Below, one piece after another: positions 10,215 through 20,907 of a DNA stretch of 64,000 nucleotides (positions are counted from its first letter, which is position 1; each line of letters begins with the position of its first letter). Below the pieces are notes generated by a model. It was not told where the DNA came from, searched no databases, and saw only the letters and a list, made by a program, of their open reading frames with translations. This stretch comes from Rhexocercosporidium sp. MPI-PUGE-AT-0058 (Eukaryota > Ascomycota > Leotiomycetes > Helotiales), in contig JAGTJL010000002.1 of NCBI GenBank assembly GCA_020746875.1, forward strand, positions 3,472,001 to 3,536,000. The letters run 5' to 3'. The position numbers and the translations under genes were made by a program.

Positions 10215-12491
10215 TTACAGAAATGTTGTCAGCATCTTTTCCACGTATTCGAGCTTCTTTTTCGAAAGAGTGTAAGGCAGCAGAGGCTTGCTAGTAACGT
10301 TCACATCAAACGGCTCCGCTGTGATTGGCATATCAACCTCTGCCAAGGAACCTTGAAGAACTTCTGCAGCAATGGATAACATAGTAGTCTCTCTGGAGCC
10401 CTCGAATATCCCTGGATTGTAATTTTTCTGTGCATTGGCAATGTTGCGAGTGTCCTGCACTTCCCCGCTGAACGAATCGTAAAATATTTCAGCAACCATG
10501 ACATTACTCGATTGCCTCAAGATATCACTGATATTTAAGCCACCAAATTGTTGCTCGATACCAAGTCTGGACTTGTAGGCTTGTCGGATTCGGTGAAGCA
10601 ATGCGTTGCATTGTCTAGTGACCGTGATCAAGTCCAGGTCGATATTTGTTAGCCGAGAATCAACACAGCATTTGATTTTATTCAACGTGTGGAGGTTGAT
10701 AAGTCCAGTGTCAACCGCTGGTGGCTTGATATCGGAATGTTTGCTGATGTTGTAAATCAACTTCTCGGCAGAGTCTTCGCCCTAAAAATATTGTGCGAGG
10801 TACTTTGAAATATCCGAGACTTCAATGACATCTTCAATATTGCGGCCAACAAGTTTGTGGAAGTTGGGCTTCTTTCCGCGGTAGTTTTTGGCTAAAGCTG
10901 CAGCTAGGTCTTCATGCACAAGTACAGTCGATTGTCCATTTGTGGTATGGTGGTGGGCAGACCTCCAGTAAAGAGCTTACTCAAATTCGCGGCGATAACA
11001 TGATCCAAAGCGCACCAATGTCCCTTGATCATATTCTTCTGTTGAAGGGAATTGTGCGAATGTGCAGCTGCAGCTGCAGAGACAGAGCAGAATCCATTTG
11101 CTACACCAGCCCCCACCTTCTCCATGTCAATGGAGAGTTTCAGGGGCTCAATGCCGCCGTAGACCGGATTGTGGTTGTAATAGAAGCTTGGGCTTTTAGA
11201 TGCGACCAGAACAGAAGAGTTTAGCAAGCCGACCGCGTGTAACTCATCAACTGCCCAATGATAGGGCCCAACAGGTTTAACTATGTCCCCTTGCATGATT
11301 TGCTTGAGACCCATCATTCGGTTTTCCTTGATGACAGAATTAATACTGTAAGAAACAGAGACAGCATCGGTTGCGGTAGGTTTGTTGGCCCATATTTTCT
11401 CCAAATCGAAACCAGACTCAACGAGACCACGGCGCTTGTCATTACTCCACTTGATATCAAGCACTTTCTCAGCAATGGCTCCTCTTTGTCGTAGCTCCTT
11501 GTAGACATCTGAAACCTTCCCTCTGAGAATCTTGTGTATGTTGAGGATAACCTCTGCGCTGAATGCGGCTACTATGCTAATATTTGCTCCACGCGAAATG
11601 GTGTCGAAAGCGGCCGTGATCTCATCATAGTGGAGTACGAAAGAACAATGGTCGTCGGTGTGCTTCGGCAGCCAACCTGCTGCTCTCGCCTTTGTTGCAG
11701 TGTTGATACTTGTATCCAACATAAACTTGAACTCGAAATCGAAAAGCATGGAAGAAATGAGAATGTCGTCCATCATCTAGTGATCATTGTTGGGTAATAA
11801 CTCTGGCTGTATCAGATACTGATATTCCATTGGCGCAACGGCAAGTGAGTCCTCCACATGGCAAACTTGCAGCTGGTATTTCTCTAGGAGCTGAAACAAA
11901 GGGAGAGCATCCAGCACGTCTTGATCAATTTCCTCAACCTCCAATGTGACGAAGCGATTGCTACCTTCCAGAGAAGAAGAAGAAGAAGTTTCATCTTGAA
12001 CCGGTGTGCCTTTGGTTTCTTGGGCCTCGAGTCGTGGCTTGAGAATATTAAAGGCCTTCTCCAGAACCTCGATGAAGTATTCGTGTGCTTTATTGGACTC
12101 GATGACGTCTGCTGGTGTGTCACTATTGCTCATTCGGTGGAACCAGGCTGACCACCGCTTGCGAGCCTGGATGGCTTGATTCAGGAGGGATTGCACATGT
12201 ATAGGAACCTCGACCCAAGGATCAGTGAGCTCAGAGACAAACTGAGCCTTGTGTAAAAGCTCTTTGGTAGATAGAATGTGTTTGGCAGGAGGGTTGGGTT
12301 CTTTTCTTGTGGAGAGCGAGGGGGTTTGACGTTTGACCGGATTCGTCATCATCTCTGTCTTCGACCGTAGCGCATCGATTGACTGGATACTTGTATCCGT
12401 AGGAAGCTGCTTGCGTATGAAGCTAATTGACAAAGAAGTCCGTATCTTTCTTGTAGCGTTTGTAGCTGCTGTTGAGAGCTTCGGGTAACAT
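10215..12491 (-). pseudogene. DUF6604 family protein, broken
   Basis: The ATG at 12491 reads MLPEALNSSYKRYKKDTDFF, the typical start of fungal DUF6604 proteins. Then TAG (12423-12425) sits where the family has Trp, followed by readable LHTQAASYGYKYP. The frame then shifts by one. The shifted frame carries a clear DUF6604 core: KELLHKAQFVSEL, QARKRWSAWFHRM and AHEYFIEVLEKAFNILKPR. A TAG at 11777-11779 follows; it could be hidden in an intron ending CACTAG. The open frame down to 10904 gives DELHAVGLLNSSVLVASKS and a central region. The frame is lost again near 10915 (the sense continues as LVHEDLAAALAKNYRGKKP). A TAG at 10782-10784 precedes GEDSAEKLIYNISKHS, which then runs open to TAA at 10215. 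At least two shifts and two or three nonsense codons argue for a pseudogene. The role of DUF6604 is unknown; it is usually N-terminal in large fungal proteins. Confidence 0.75.
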
Positions 12492-13326
12492 GATGATCGG
12501 GATAGCTGGCCCCCTGGCGAGTACACAAGTTAGCACATCTCGCGTCATGAACATTGGGACCAGAGGGGGTGATTACAGCAGAGTAAACACACCGAATTCA
12601 ATTTTGGGTCTGTAGTAAAAGCGTTGAGGGTCAAAAACTGGGGTTTACCTCTAGGTAGAGGAGATTGCTGATGAAGAAAAACCGAGGAGGTGAAGGAAAC
12701 TCTAGCGGTTTCTGAAGCACTAGCTGACTAGTCGCAAAAAAGCTACAGGCTTCTGCACATTCACCTTTGTAAGAGTGTTCAAGGCGTAAACCACGTGAAT
12801 ACATGCCTGAAGTTGCTCCGACCGTCGGCAGCAATGCCCAAACCACCGATGGGCAGCCTCAGCATGCTGAAGTCGCCGCGACTAATTGTCGACATTCAGA
12901 TTGCGCCAATGTTGAAATAGAAATATGGACACTAGAAAAGAGATTATAATCGTCAGATATCGCCCCGTGTAGCGATAGCACGAGCGAATTTTCATGTTCA
13001 AACCCTTGGGATCTTCATATGAAGTGTAAACAAAAGAATTTCTAAGCGAACTGGGTGGTGGGATGGCCAATACGAAAATTTGCAAGCCCCTGAGTGCGTT
13101 CTGGCTCGAGTTTCAACGCTCTGAAACAACGCTTCTAAAAAGAGAATATGGTCATTCATATTGCCGAGGAGGTTTACATTCTTCTCATCTTCTCATGCGG
13201 AGATATGCCAGCCTAGTCTTGTTACTCTAGCCGAAGCCTTGTACCCTACGACAAACCCATGATTTCAAGAGCCACACCCCTCTTTTAATACCAGACTTCT
13301 CCCATCAATGATAGGCTGACAAGGCT
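12492..13326. other. Intergenic, nothing recognised
   Basis: Short frames only, without domain-like features. It lies upstream of the DUF6604 relic and downstream of the second relic, so any promoter here is likely defunct. Confidence 0.4.
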
Positions 13327-14330
13327 TTATACATGCGCCCCAGTTTTGATCTTATTCCTCACTTGGTTGCTCCACTGGGATTTCTCCTGGATCTTCCGAG
13401 ATCCAAAGATGCGTTGTTGATTCTCTAAGGATCCTATTGCCACTACACACAGTACGTTTCCCCAACACTTTGAAGGAGTACTTGCTCTTCTCCAGGGAGA
13501 GATACGCAGTAAGGACAATAAAATGCCTGGGACCTAGCTTGTAAATTCCGTAGCACCATTGTTTCCTGGTATGCTACAAGTATTGGTCGCGGATGTGGGA
13601 GCGGTAAAGAGGCCCTCGAATCTAGGAATAGAGAAATATAAATACGGAATGGGGCGAATGAGCGATGCGAGGACTGTAGAAGAAGGGTCTTCAACGTCAT
13701 CAGGAAAGACGACTGTGGTTGCTTACTCCATAGTCCGTGCCGCTTCTATGGCAATCTTGGGGAGAATTGAGGTAGCCGGATAAGTGATCATCGCAACATC
13801 TTCCCACAGGTCCTGAGTGACCACTAATCCAATACTTTGACCCGTGAATGCTGACGCTTTCGGCAACTATCGGTATGCATCGATAGCAAATTCAAGACTG
13901 CATTGGTGTCTTCTTGATATTGCCAGTAAGGGTCACTGCAAGTGTCTGGCTGCATCATAGGAATTCCAATGCAGTAAATCGAGCGTTTCGAAACGGGGTT
14001 AGTCCTTTAAGAAGTTAATGTTACCCGTTCGCTAGGAACATATGGAGCACAAGGCGATGAGGAGGCCAGTGGGGAGTTCGATGCTTACCGAGAGCAATTC
14101 AAAATCAAAGTTCGAGAATGCATAGTTGTTGGTGCTGGTATGTGTTGAGAGCGGTCGAGTGTATATAGTAATAGGCTTCAGCTAAATCACAATCAGAAGC
14201 GATGCCGTTGAAGATAGCACTTAGCCGGTCGTTCGATGTAGCGTGACTATGCTGGTCAAATATGCGAGTGGTTTGCTCTCTTTAGAAGTGCGATAGCGAA
14301 ATTGGCTGAGGCACAAATCGACTCATCATT
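13327..14330 (-). pseudogene. Decayed coding relic, possibly LysM-like
   Basis: Read on the minus strand from about 14275 down to 13327, protein-like stretches appear in alternating frames. First is DRLSAIFNGIASDCDLAEAY, then TNNYAFSNFDFELLS ending at a GTAAGC donor, then NPVSKRSIYCIGIP followed by DTCSDPYWQYQEDT. Then come FTGQSIGLVVTQDLWEDVAM, VVFPDDVEDPSSTVLASLIR and ATNTCSIPGNNGATEF, with a TAG in the last frame, and a basic tail ending at TAA 13327. Splice-like sites (GTAAGC) support an originally split gene. The patterns GIASDC-x-L-x3-YYY and YCIGIP resemble the ends of fungal LysM (chitin-binding) modules. That is a weak resemblance, and the rest is unrecognised. With several frame changes and at least one stop, I read it as a dead gene. 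Confidence 0.35.
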
Positions 14331-15312
14331 ACTGGTCTATTTCTGTCGAGACTGACGAACGTGATGGCTTGTGAGCCTATACTTGGTATTAAATTGTAGT
14401 TTGCGGTCCCTACTAAGGATGGGTGCAAATTGAAAGTCATAATTTTCAAGAAACAGGGCATAATGGCATGTATTGAATATGAGCACTAGTCTCTTACATA
14501 TCATACTAATCGGGAATGTTTCAGTTATTCTTAGGTCGCCCGATGATAGGTCCAGGGCCAAGCTGTACATATGTACGCTAAATGCACCGGATATCGGAGA
14601 CTGTGAAGAAAGTAAACAATACTGCTGTTAAGCGAAAATTAAACCTGAGGATGCCCCACATTTTCAGACCAGCCTCAAGATTATCTAATTTAACTTCTCC
14701 AGCTCTTCAAATCTGCTTGCCCGTGATTACCTGGCTGTCAAAAACGATGTTAGAAGAGTCTTGAATCCACTAGAATTAGGGTTAAACGTCTTCTTACAGT
14801 GGAACTGTTACTGCTGTGTAGAATTTCGGGGAATGATCACCCTTTCCCCCTACGCTGTGCGCAAAGCTGAGGATAGCAATAAATGAGGGTAAACCAATCA
14901 ATCTGTTCTACTGTTGTATTAGTCGGTTAAACCGACTAATATCAATCAAAAGCTTTAAAATCAAGCGACTTTGTATTACTTGGGACCTTCTATCTTACAA
15001 GAGACCCACTCTGCGAAGACAATCTCTGCTTTCAAACTACTGGTTAAAGTATTTACTTTCATAAGTGGCATTAACTTGAGAAGCTGAGACCATCTGCCAA
15101 CCACGCTTTGAACCGAAGTTAGCGACGGGGTCTACATTGGCTGGCTTCCAGCCAGATTTCCGGCATGGCCACCTCGCAACTGACCACAAGGCTGATTTAA
15201 TTTAGCGAGTTCACCATCAACCTCCAGAATCTTGACGCGTCATCGTCTTGCCATTACAACACCAGATCTTCAAATATCCCTCCACACCCTCGCGCCTCGA
15301 TAAGAAACCAAT
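14331..15312. other. Intergenic, AT-leaning, nothing recognised
   Basis: No gene-like frame. The stretch 14580-15070 is relatively AT-rich with many TA dinucleotides. The last 150 bases before 15313 probably hold the promoter of the next gene. Confidence 0.4.
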
Positions 15313-16087
15313 ATGTTTGATCACCTCAAAGCAAGCGTTCGAGCGCGCCGCCAGCCACGTCGTCCCGAGTCAGTAATGCCACGGATGAGGAACGATCAGG
15401 AGGCTATGAGTAAACAAGAGCAGCTAGACGCGACCATGAGCGTCTTTGCGAAGATCCGACGAACTGGCTCCCTGAAAGATGTCCTTCATCCACCTATCAC
15501 TCGAACCAAGCCCCTTACCTTCAGCAGTTTGTTTGCTTCCGGGCCAATGCCATCTGTCAAAGAAGGTCAGTACTAGTTTCTGCCCTGACCACCGCCCTTC
15601 GAGAACCCAGTCTGACATGACATCTACAGAGACAGCAACGCCCCTGCCACCCTCTACTGCGTCTACCTCAACAACGAGCGCTAGCACTGCTGTGGATATT
15701 CCGATCCACCCGTTATCTGGCCTTGGCGGACCTGCTACAATCAAGCGCAAGCCCTGCCCCGTCACCACCTCAGGCGCGCTGAGTGCTTTCAATAACGGTG
15801 AGCCTCCTAAGTTCGATCCACAGACTCCTCGGACCAATCCAGGAATGCATCGACTTGCCAAATCTGTCTTGAAACATCGCTACACTACAAAGTTCACACT
15901 TGATTTCGAGCCACCAAAGGGTGTCAGCCGTCGTGAGTACGACTTCATCTGGGTCACGCCCGAGGAGCTGGATCGTAAGGTTATGGAGGATATCATCTGG
16001 GTCAGAGAGAGATATGCTCAAGCTGGCAGAGAGGAACCAGACTGCAACGATGTCATCTTCTGGTATTCTGAAGAGGATGTGTGCTAG
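15313..16087 (+). CDS. Hypothetical protein, 236 residues
   Basis: I do not recognise the family. Exon 1 is 15313-15565, a 64-bp intron (GTCAGT...CTACAG) follows, and exon 2 is 15630-16087. The join keeps the frame and removes the TAG at 15574. The N-terminal 40 residues are basic and Arg-rich (ASVRARRQPRRPESVMPRMR). The middle is a low-complexity Thr/Ser/Pro stretch (about residues 86-110). The C-terminal 90 residues look folded and charged: HRYTTKFTLDFEPPKGVSRR, then EYDFIWVTPEELDRKVMEDI, ending in FWYSEEDVC. There is no signal peptide or membrane segment, so it is probably nuclear or cytosolic. The two-exon structure and clean splice sites support a real gene. Confidence 0.65.
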
Positions 16088-17083
16088 ACGTGTCTTTCTT
16101 GCAACTTGCGAAACAGACTGGTTTTTAGCGTGTTGGGATATAAATACGGAATATGCATCGTTTGTATAGTCTACAAAGCTGTTCAGACCTTCTAAGCCAG
16201 GTGACATGATAGAGGGCAAGCTTGAGTATGTTTCAGTCTGCAGAGTTCAGGTACACCAGGGGCGATTTGAGGAGCGATTAAGCTGTGTTCGTTTGATTTG
16301 AGGCGATCTGTTGGAGTACAGGGACAGGGGAAGGGAATTTGGTACATCTGATGACTGCACGAAACCGTAGGTTGACTTGCGGTCAAGTTTTTGTGCAGCA
16401 GAGTAGCTCGCTTTGTAAGGAATTGGGATTTCATATTTTCCAGCTCTGGCACATGATGATGGCATGAGAGACAACGGAAAATTCCATGCAAATTATTGAC
16501 TGGGATGCTGAATTTGGTGAGAATGAAAGCATTGAATTTGAACGCGTTTGTACTAGGAATACCCAGGGCTGCGTCCCCGTTTCATGCTCCCCTGTTTGCC
16601 AGGAGGTAATGGCTGATGTCATGCCGCGTTGTCTCACGATGCCCCTTCTTCTGCTTCTTCCTATTTCCAAACCAGTTGCCTTACTTTCCAACTTCTCCAA
16701 CTTCGGGAATTGATCTATTTAATAAAAAGCAGAAGATACTGAGTGCAAAGGCTGTCTGTGGGTCGTAGCTTTGGCTAGTATGAAGCTCAAAGTTAGAACA
16801 TAGAGACGGGAGTGTGGTTTCCACGTGCAGTGTCTCACAGAATATACGTATAAGCAAGATAGCCACTCCAAGATTAATGATGACTGAATAAAGACTTCTG
16901 GGTCCGCTAGACATCTAGAACCTCATAGCGCTAACCACGGCCTGTGACTTTGTTTGAAATGCCCAAGGGCCCCTGCATGAAGTCTGCTTGTAGGTTATGT
17001 AGTGTACCTGGAGCTTTAGCACATCAAGTAACATCATTCTCATTCATTCTCCAGTAAATATTCTTCTCCTCCACATCCTCAAG
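16088..17083. other. Intergenic, nothing recognised
   Basis: About 1 kb between two plus-strand genes. Frames on both strands are short and show no domain features. The last 100 bases are C/T-rich, as expected of the promoter of the gene at 17084. Confidence 0.4.
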
Positions 17084-17603
17084 ATGCCTGGGAAAAATAC
17101 AAAAAGTGAGCTCTGCCTTCTGCCAATACGGAAGTCAGGATCGCCAAACAGTATCTCGTCTGGCTAACATGCCACTCCAAACTGCCCAAATATCCGCCCC
17201 TCCAAAGCCGGTTTGTTTAACCAAACAGACTATCGTAGCAAAATTAACACGTTATTTCGGCAGCGAGGACAGGCTCGAGAATTGGCACCAACTGTACCGC
17301 GATATGGGCATCGATGATACTCTAGGATGCATTACCAAATGCAGATCGGTGAGAGGATGCACAGCTAAGTTTCAAAGACGATTTTCTGACCAAACGGCAT
17401 AGGCACTTCGCAAGGTGTGGGTCAACATCTATGACTTGATCGAAGCCGTTCGTAAGTACAAGATCCCTCGCCGCTTCCGCACTCAGTCCGCCCTATCGAA
17501 CTACACGATCAGCACTGACAGGATCTATCCAAAGAAGAAGGCGAAGGAGGGTGGGCCGGTAGGGCGTTGCTGGCACATATCTTCTAGGAGAGGTGGAGCA
17601 TAG
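17084..17603 (+). CDS. Small basic protein, 139 residues, three exons
   Basis: Exons as I read them: 17084-17105 (MPGKNTK), 17152-17348 and 17403-17603. The introns are 46 bp (GTGAGC...AACAG) and 54 bp (GTGAGA...CATAG), and all joins are in frame. The protein is rich in Lys/Arg. The last exon reads ALRKVWVNIYDLIEAVRKYK, then a basic stretch with DRIYPKKKAKEGGPV. A similar VNIxDLxxA plus PKKRAKEGGP pattern occurs in small uncharacterised proteins of other fungi, as far as I recall. No signal peptide is seen. A nuclear or nucleic-acid role would fit the charge but is inference. Confidence 0.6.
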
Positions 17604-17833
17604 ACGATTGTTGGATGCTGAGGAGATAATACTGTATGAGTACAGAGAGGAAGAGGATGGATGGCATATTCTGGAGCTAGGTCACTGCTGGGCAGTTAGT
17701 GGAATTACGAATCAAAAGGTATTGAATGTATTAAGAGCGAATTTGTGTTGAAAATCGTTGTTTCAGTATTCTCTGTAATTATTTCCCGCTTTCTTCTCTG
17801 ACGCTGCACCGAACTTTTACCCAATTACCTCCC

Positions 17834-19244
17834 TCAAATTTTGCGTGGAGAAATCGGCTTGTGACAGAGGATCAGTAAAAACCAGTTGCAATCATTGAAT
17901 AAACATACCTTTGAACTTTCAACCCAATCATGATGTCCTGCAATGCCATTCAACCACGAACTTCCAAGACTAGCCCCGATCATCGTCCCAGGAAACCCGA
18001 GATCGAACGGAGCAGCTCCCTCAAGTTCATCGATCTCCTCCTTTGTGAGAGCCAGGCTCAGTGCTTCAATGTTGGCTTTCAATTGCTCTGGAGTCCTTCC
18101 ACCAACGATCGGGAAAACATACGGTGTCTTCTGCATGACGTATGCAAGAGCGACGCTTGTCATTGTTGTCTCTTTCTTCTCGGCGAGCCTTTCTAGGGCG
18201 GTGCAGACTTGTAGGATTTGTTCGGAGGGGTCTTCTAATCTGCGGCCGCCCTTGATAGTCTTAGGCTGCTCGGCAGTCTTGAACTGGCCACTACCGAGAG
18301 CACCCCAAGGCGCAAGAGCCATACCTTCACTGTTGATGTTCTGTCAATATAGGGACACATGGGGCTTGGCAAATACCTCGGCAACGAAAATCTAGTGCTT
18401 CAGCACCAGATGTGTCAAGATCACTTACTCAACTGCCATTGGAATGATATCTCGCTCGAAATCCCGTGTCGCTGCCGACCACTTGCCCTGATACACCGAG
18501 AATTGCTGCATCCCGTGATCGCGTGCATACTGATTGGCTTTCGACACGACCCATGCCGGAGTATCCGAAGCGCCGATGTAAAGTATCTTCCCGGCTCTGA
18601 TCATGTTGTTGAGTGATTGCATAAGTTCAGGGATCGAAGTCGTAAAGTCCCACCAATGAATGTACAGCTGAAAGAGGGTAAGTTGACGGGATGCAACTCT
18701 CAGAGATAGAGCTTACTAAATCAATGTATGTTGTCTGCAAGTTCTTCAAGCTTGTTTCTAATGAGGAGCGCAGACTTTTGGCTCCATTCCCACTGGTGTT
18801 CACGATGATTTCCTTATCGCCAAAGCCTGTGCGCCAAGCTGTCGTGTACTTCGTAGCGATGACCATCTGCTCTCGGACACCTCGTTTGGCCATCCAATCG
18901 CCGATTGCTCTTTCTGACTCGCCTTTCTGGTAGTTATTGGCTCTGTAGCTCGTAAGCAGTGACCAAATGAGAAATAATGGATGGCATACGTATCAATGAA
19001 GTTCCCACCGTTCTCGTAAAACGTGTCGAGCATAGCATTGTGATCACATGCTCCTACCATATCAACCCTAGAAGCTTGTTAACACCACTAACTTATTGAC
19101 TTTTCCAGAAGGGACCGCTTACCATGACTCGCCAAAGTTCATTCCCCCAAGGCAAAGAGGACTGACCCTGACGGAAGCTGTTGGGGCAAGCAGTCGGTAG
19201 TATCCGAGAGCTGTTTTGGGGAGCGGTGGACGTGCGAAGGCCAT
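17834..19244 (-). CDS. Aldo-keto reductase (aryl-alcohol dehydrogenase type)
   Basis: NADPH-dependent reduction of aldehydes or ketones in the cytosol. This is the fungal group that includes aryl-alcohol dehydrogenases and norsolorinic acid reductase-like enzymes. Six exons join in frame on the minus strand: 19244-19123, 19067-18990, 18942-18717, 18667-18429, 18329-17909 and 17857-17834, for 369 residues. That is the usual length for the group. The AKR tetrad is visible: Asp in GGNFIDT, Tyr in [10 protein letters not shown] (created by splicing), Lys in VIATKYT and His in LYIHWWD. The strand [18 protein letters not shown] and the cofactor-binding stretch [20 protein letters not shown] are also present. 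The final 24-bp exon adds PISPRKI; without that splice the tail reads on through intron sequence to the same stop. The substrate cannot be told from sequence, and no biosynthetic cluster surrounds it. Confidence 0.9.
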
Positions 19245-20907
19245 TGTAGTACGATGTTATCCACCGATAGAATTTCAAAGTTTGAGGTATGGGTATTGTC
19301 AAAAACGGAAATATCTGACCTGACGAAAATAGAGGGGAGGCAAGATGGAGTACTTATGGACTTGTAGAGATCCGATCAAGCAGCATCGGAGCCTTCGAAT
19401 TGCACATAAATTCCGAATGGCCGCATTGACAGCAGTACGTAGGGAGAATCTGTCCATACACATGTCTCCAAAGGTCATTTTAATTGACATCATGAGCTGA
19501 CGAAGCAGTGAAGTTGTTCTGAGATGCATTGCCTTATGGACTTTAAAATTGTTAATTCCTGGAACTTCACGCTTCTTAGGTTCGCATACACAGTCTGGGC
19601 GGCTTGATTATGAAGCTATAGCTAGGATCGTCAGTAACTGAGGCTTCCAACAGGACGTTCGAAGAGTCATCGTAAGCGAGCAACTGAGGGGCCAAGAAAA
19701 ACGACAGGTGAAAAAGCGAATCATGAGTTGTGTTATAAGCCTCTGTCTGGACTTAGCTGTTTATTTCCTATCGCCGGCTGGCTCTCCATGCGGCACCTAC
19801 AGAAAATAATGCGGGGAAGGCTTGGCCTTCAAATCTGACCCGGCACCTCTGCCCGACCTGCCGCGGACACATGCCAGGCTCCTAGGGTGACTTTCCAAGC
19901 AAACATATGACGAAATAGTCTGGTAAGGATAGTACTTCCGCCTCTCGAACTACCGCCAAAGCCCAAAAGTTTCGGATCCTCCCGGACGCTGTATCGCTTC
20001 GCAAAGCGACTCTAGCAAAAAGAGAAAACAAACTCGGAGATGCACGAAATACCAACACTGGAAACGGAGTCATGGGGGAATCAAAGCAGATAGGTGGGGG
20101 CTGACGACACAAAAACATAAACAAATGGCTGCTTAGGCTGAGATGATTGGCCTTAGAATGGCTTAGTAGAAGGAAGCAATCCAAGATGGAGATTCGTCGA
20201 AGGCTTCTTGCATCGAAATAGGATTGAATTTGCGCAACTAGAAGAAGAAAGATGACAAGGACATTTGACTTCTAGAACATTGGTGGAGCTTGCACAAAAG
20301 CTCGCAAACCGAATACGACAACTCAGAGTATTTCTTTAGCCTAGATATGACTTCGAAGACTCGTACTCAAATTTGCTCCGGACATCACACGTTTCTTTTG
20401 AAGAGGCTGTTCAAGGTCAATGTACGGCTTGAAGTTTCCCGCTCCCGCAACTGTTGGCTGTAAGTCAATCACTGGAATCTGTTAGTACTGATGTTACACT
20501 ATACCATCCGAACACACCATATATATACACGCTCCCTGCAGGGGCAATTCCTATCTGTGAACAGGTAAAAGAAGCTCTAGTTCCACAAGCTCAGAGTGTC
20601 TTGGAGCTAAGGTCAACCATTGGCATCGATGCTTGTTATTCGTATTGCATTCTTCATGAGCTATAATCGATTGACAGAGTATTTGAGAGTTGACAGGAGG
20701 TCCCTCTGTTCATTTGAGGTCTAGGAAGGAGAATAAAACCAAGAAAGGAGGTTGAGGGAGCCACGTGATCCTAGTGCAAGGCTGAGGGGGATGTGACGCG
20801 AGGCGGTCCTCTTTCGGCGCTAATGAATCCTTGCTCGAAAATATTTGGCGAACTTTCCAAAAAGTCGATTCAACTGCCAAACATCAATAACCTCAGATAC
20901 CCATACA
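19245..20907. other. Intergenic; divergent upstream region
   Basis: 1.66 kb between the start codons of the aldo-keto reductase (-) and UTP18 (+), so both promoters lie here. No supported gene. A minus frame at 19299-19529 and a plus frame at 20454-20666 lack recognisable motifs and splice partners. Confidence 0.45.

Noticed and set aside
15424..15861. 145-codon minus-strand frame
   Set aside because: Antisense to the two-exon hypothetical gene at 15313-16087, which has clean splice sites.
19299..19529. 76-codon minus-strand frame upstream of the aldo-keto reductase
   Set aside because: The reductase has a good start at 19244 and its N-terminus is complete; this frame has no family match and no splice link.
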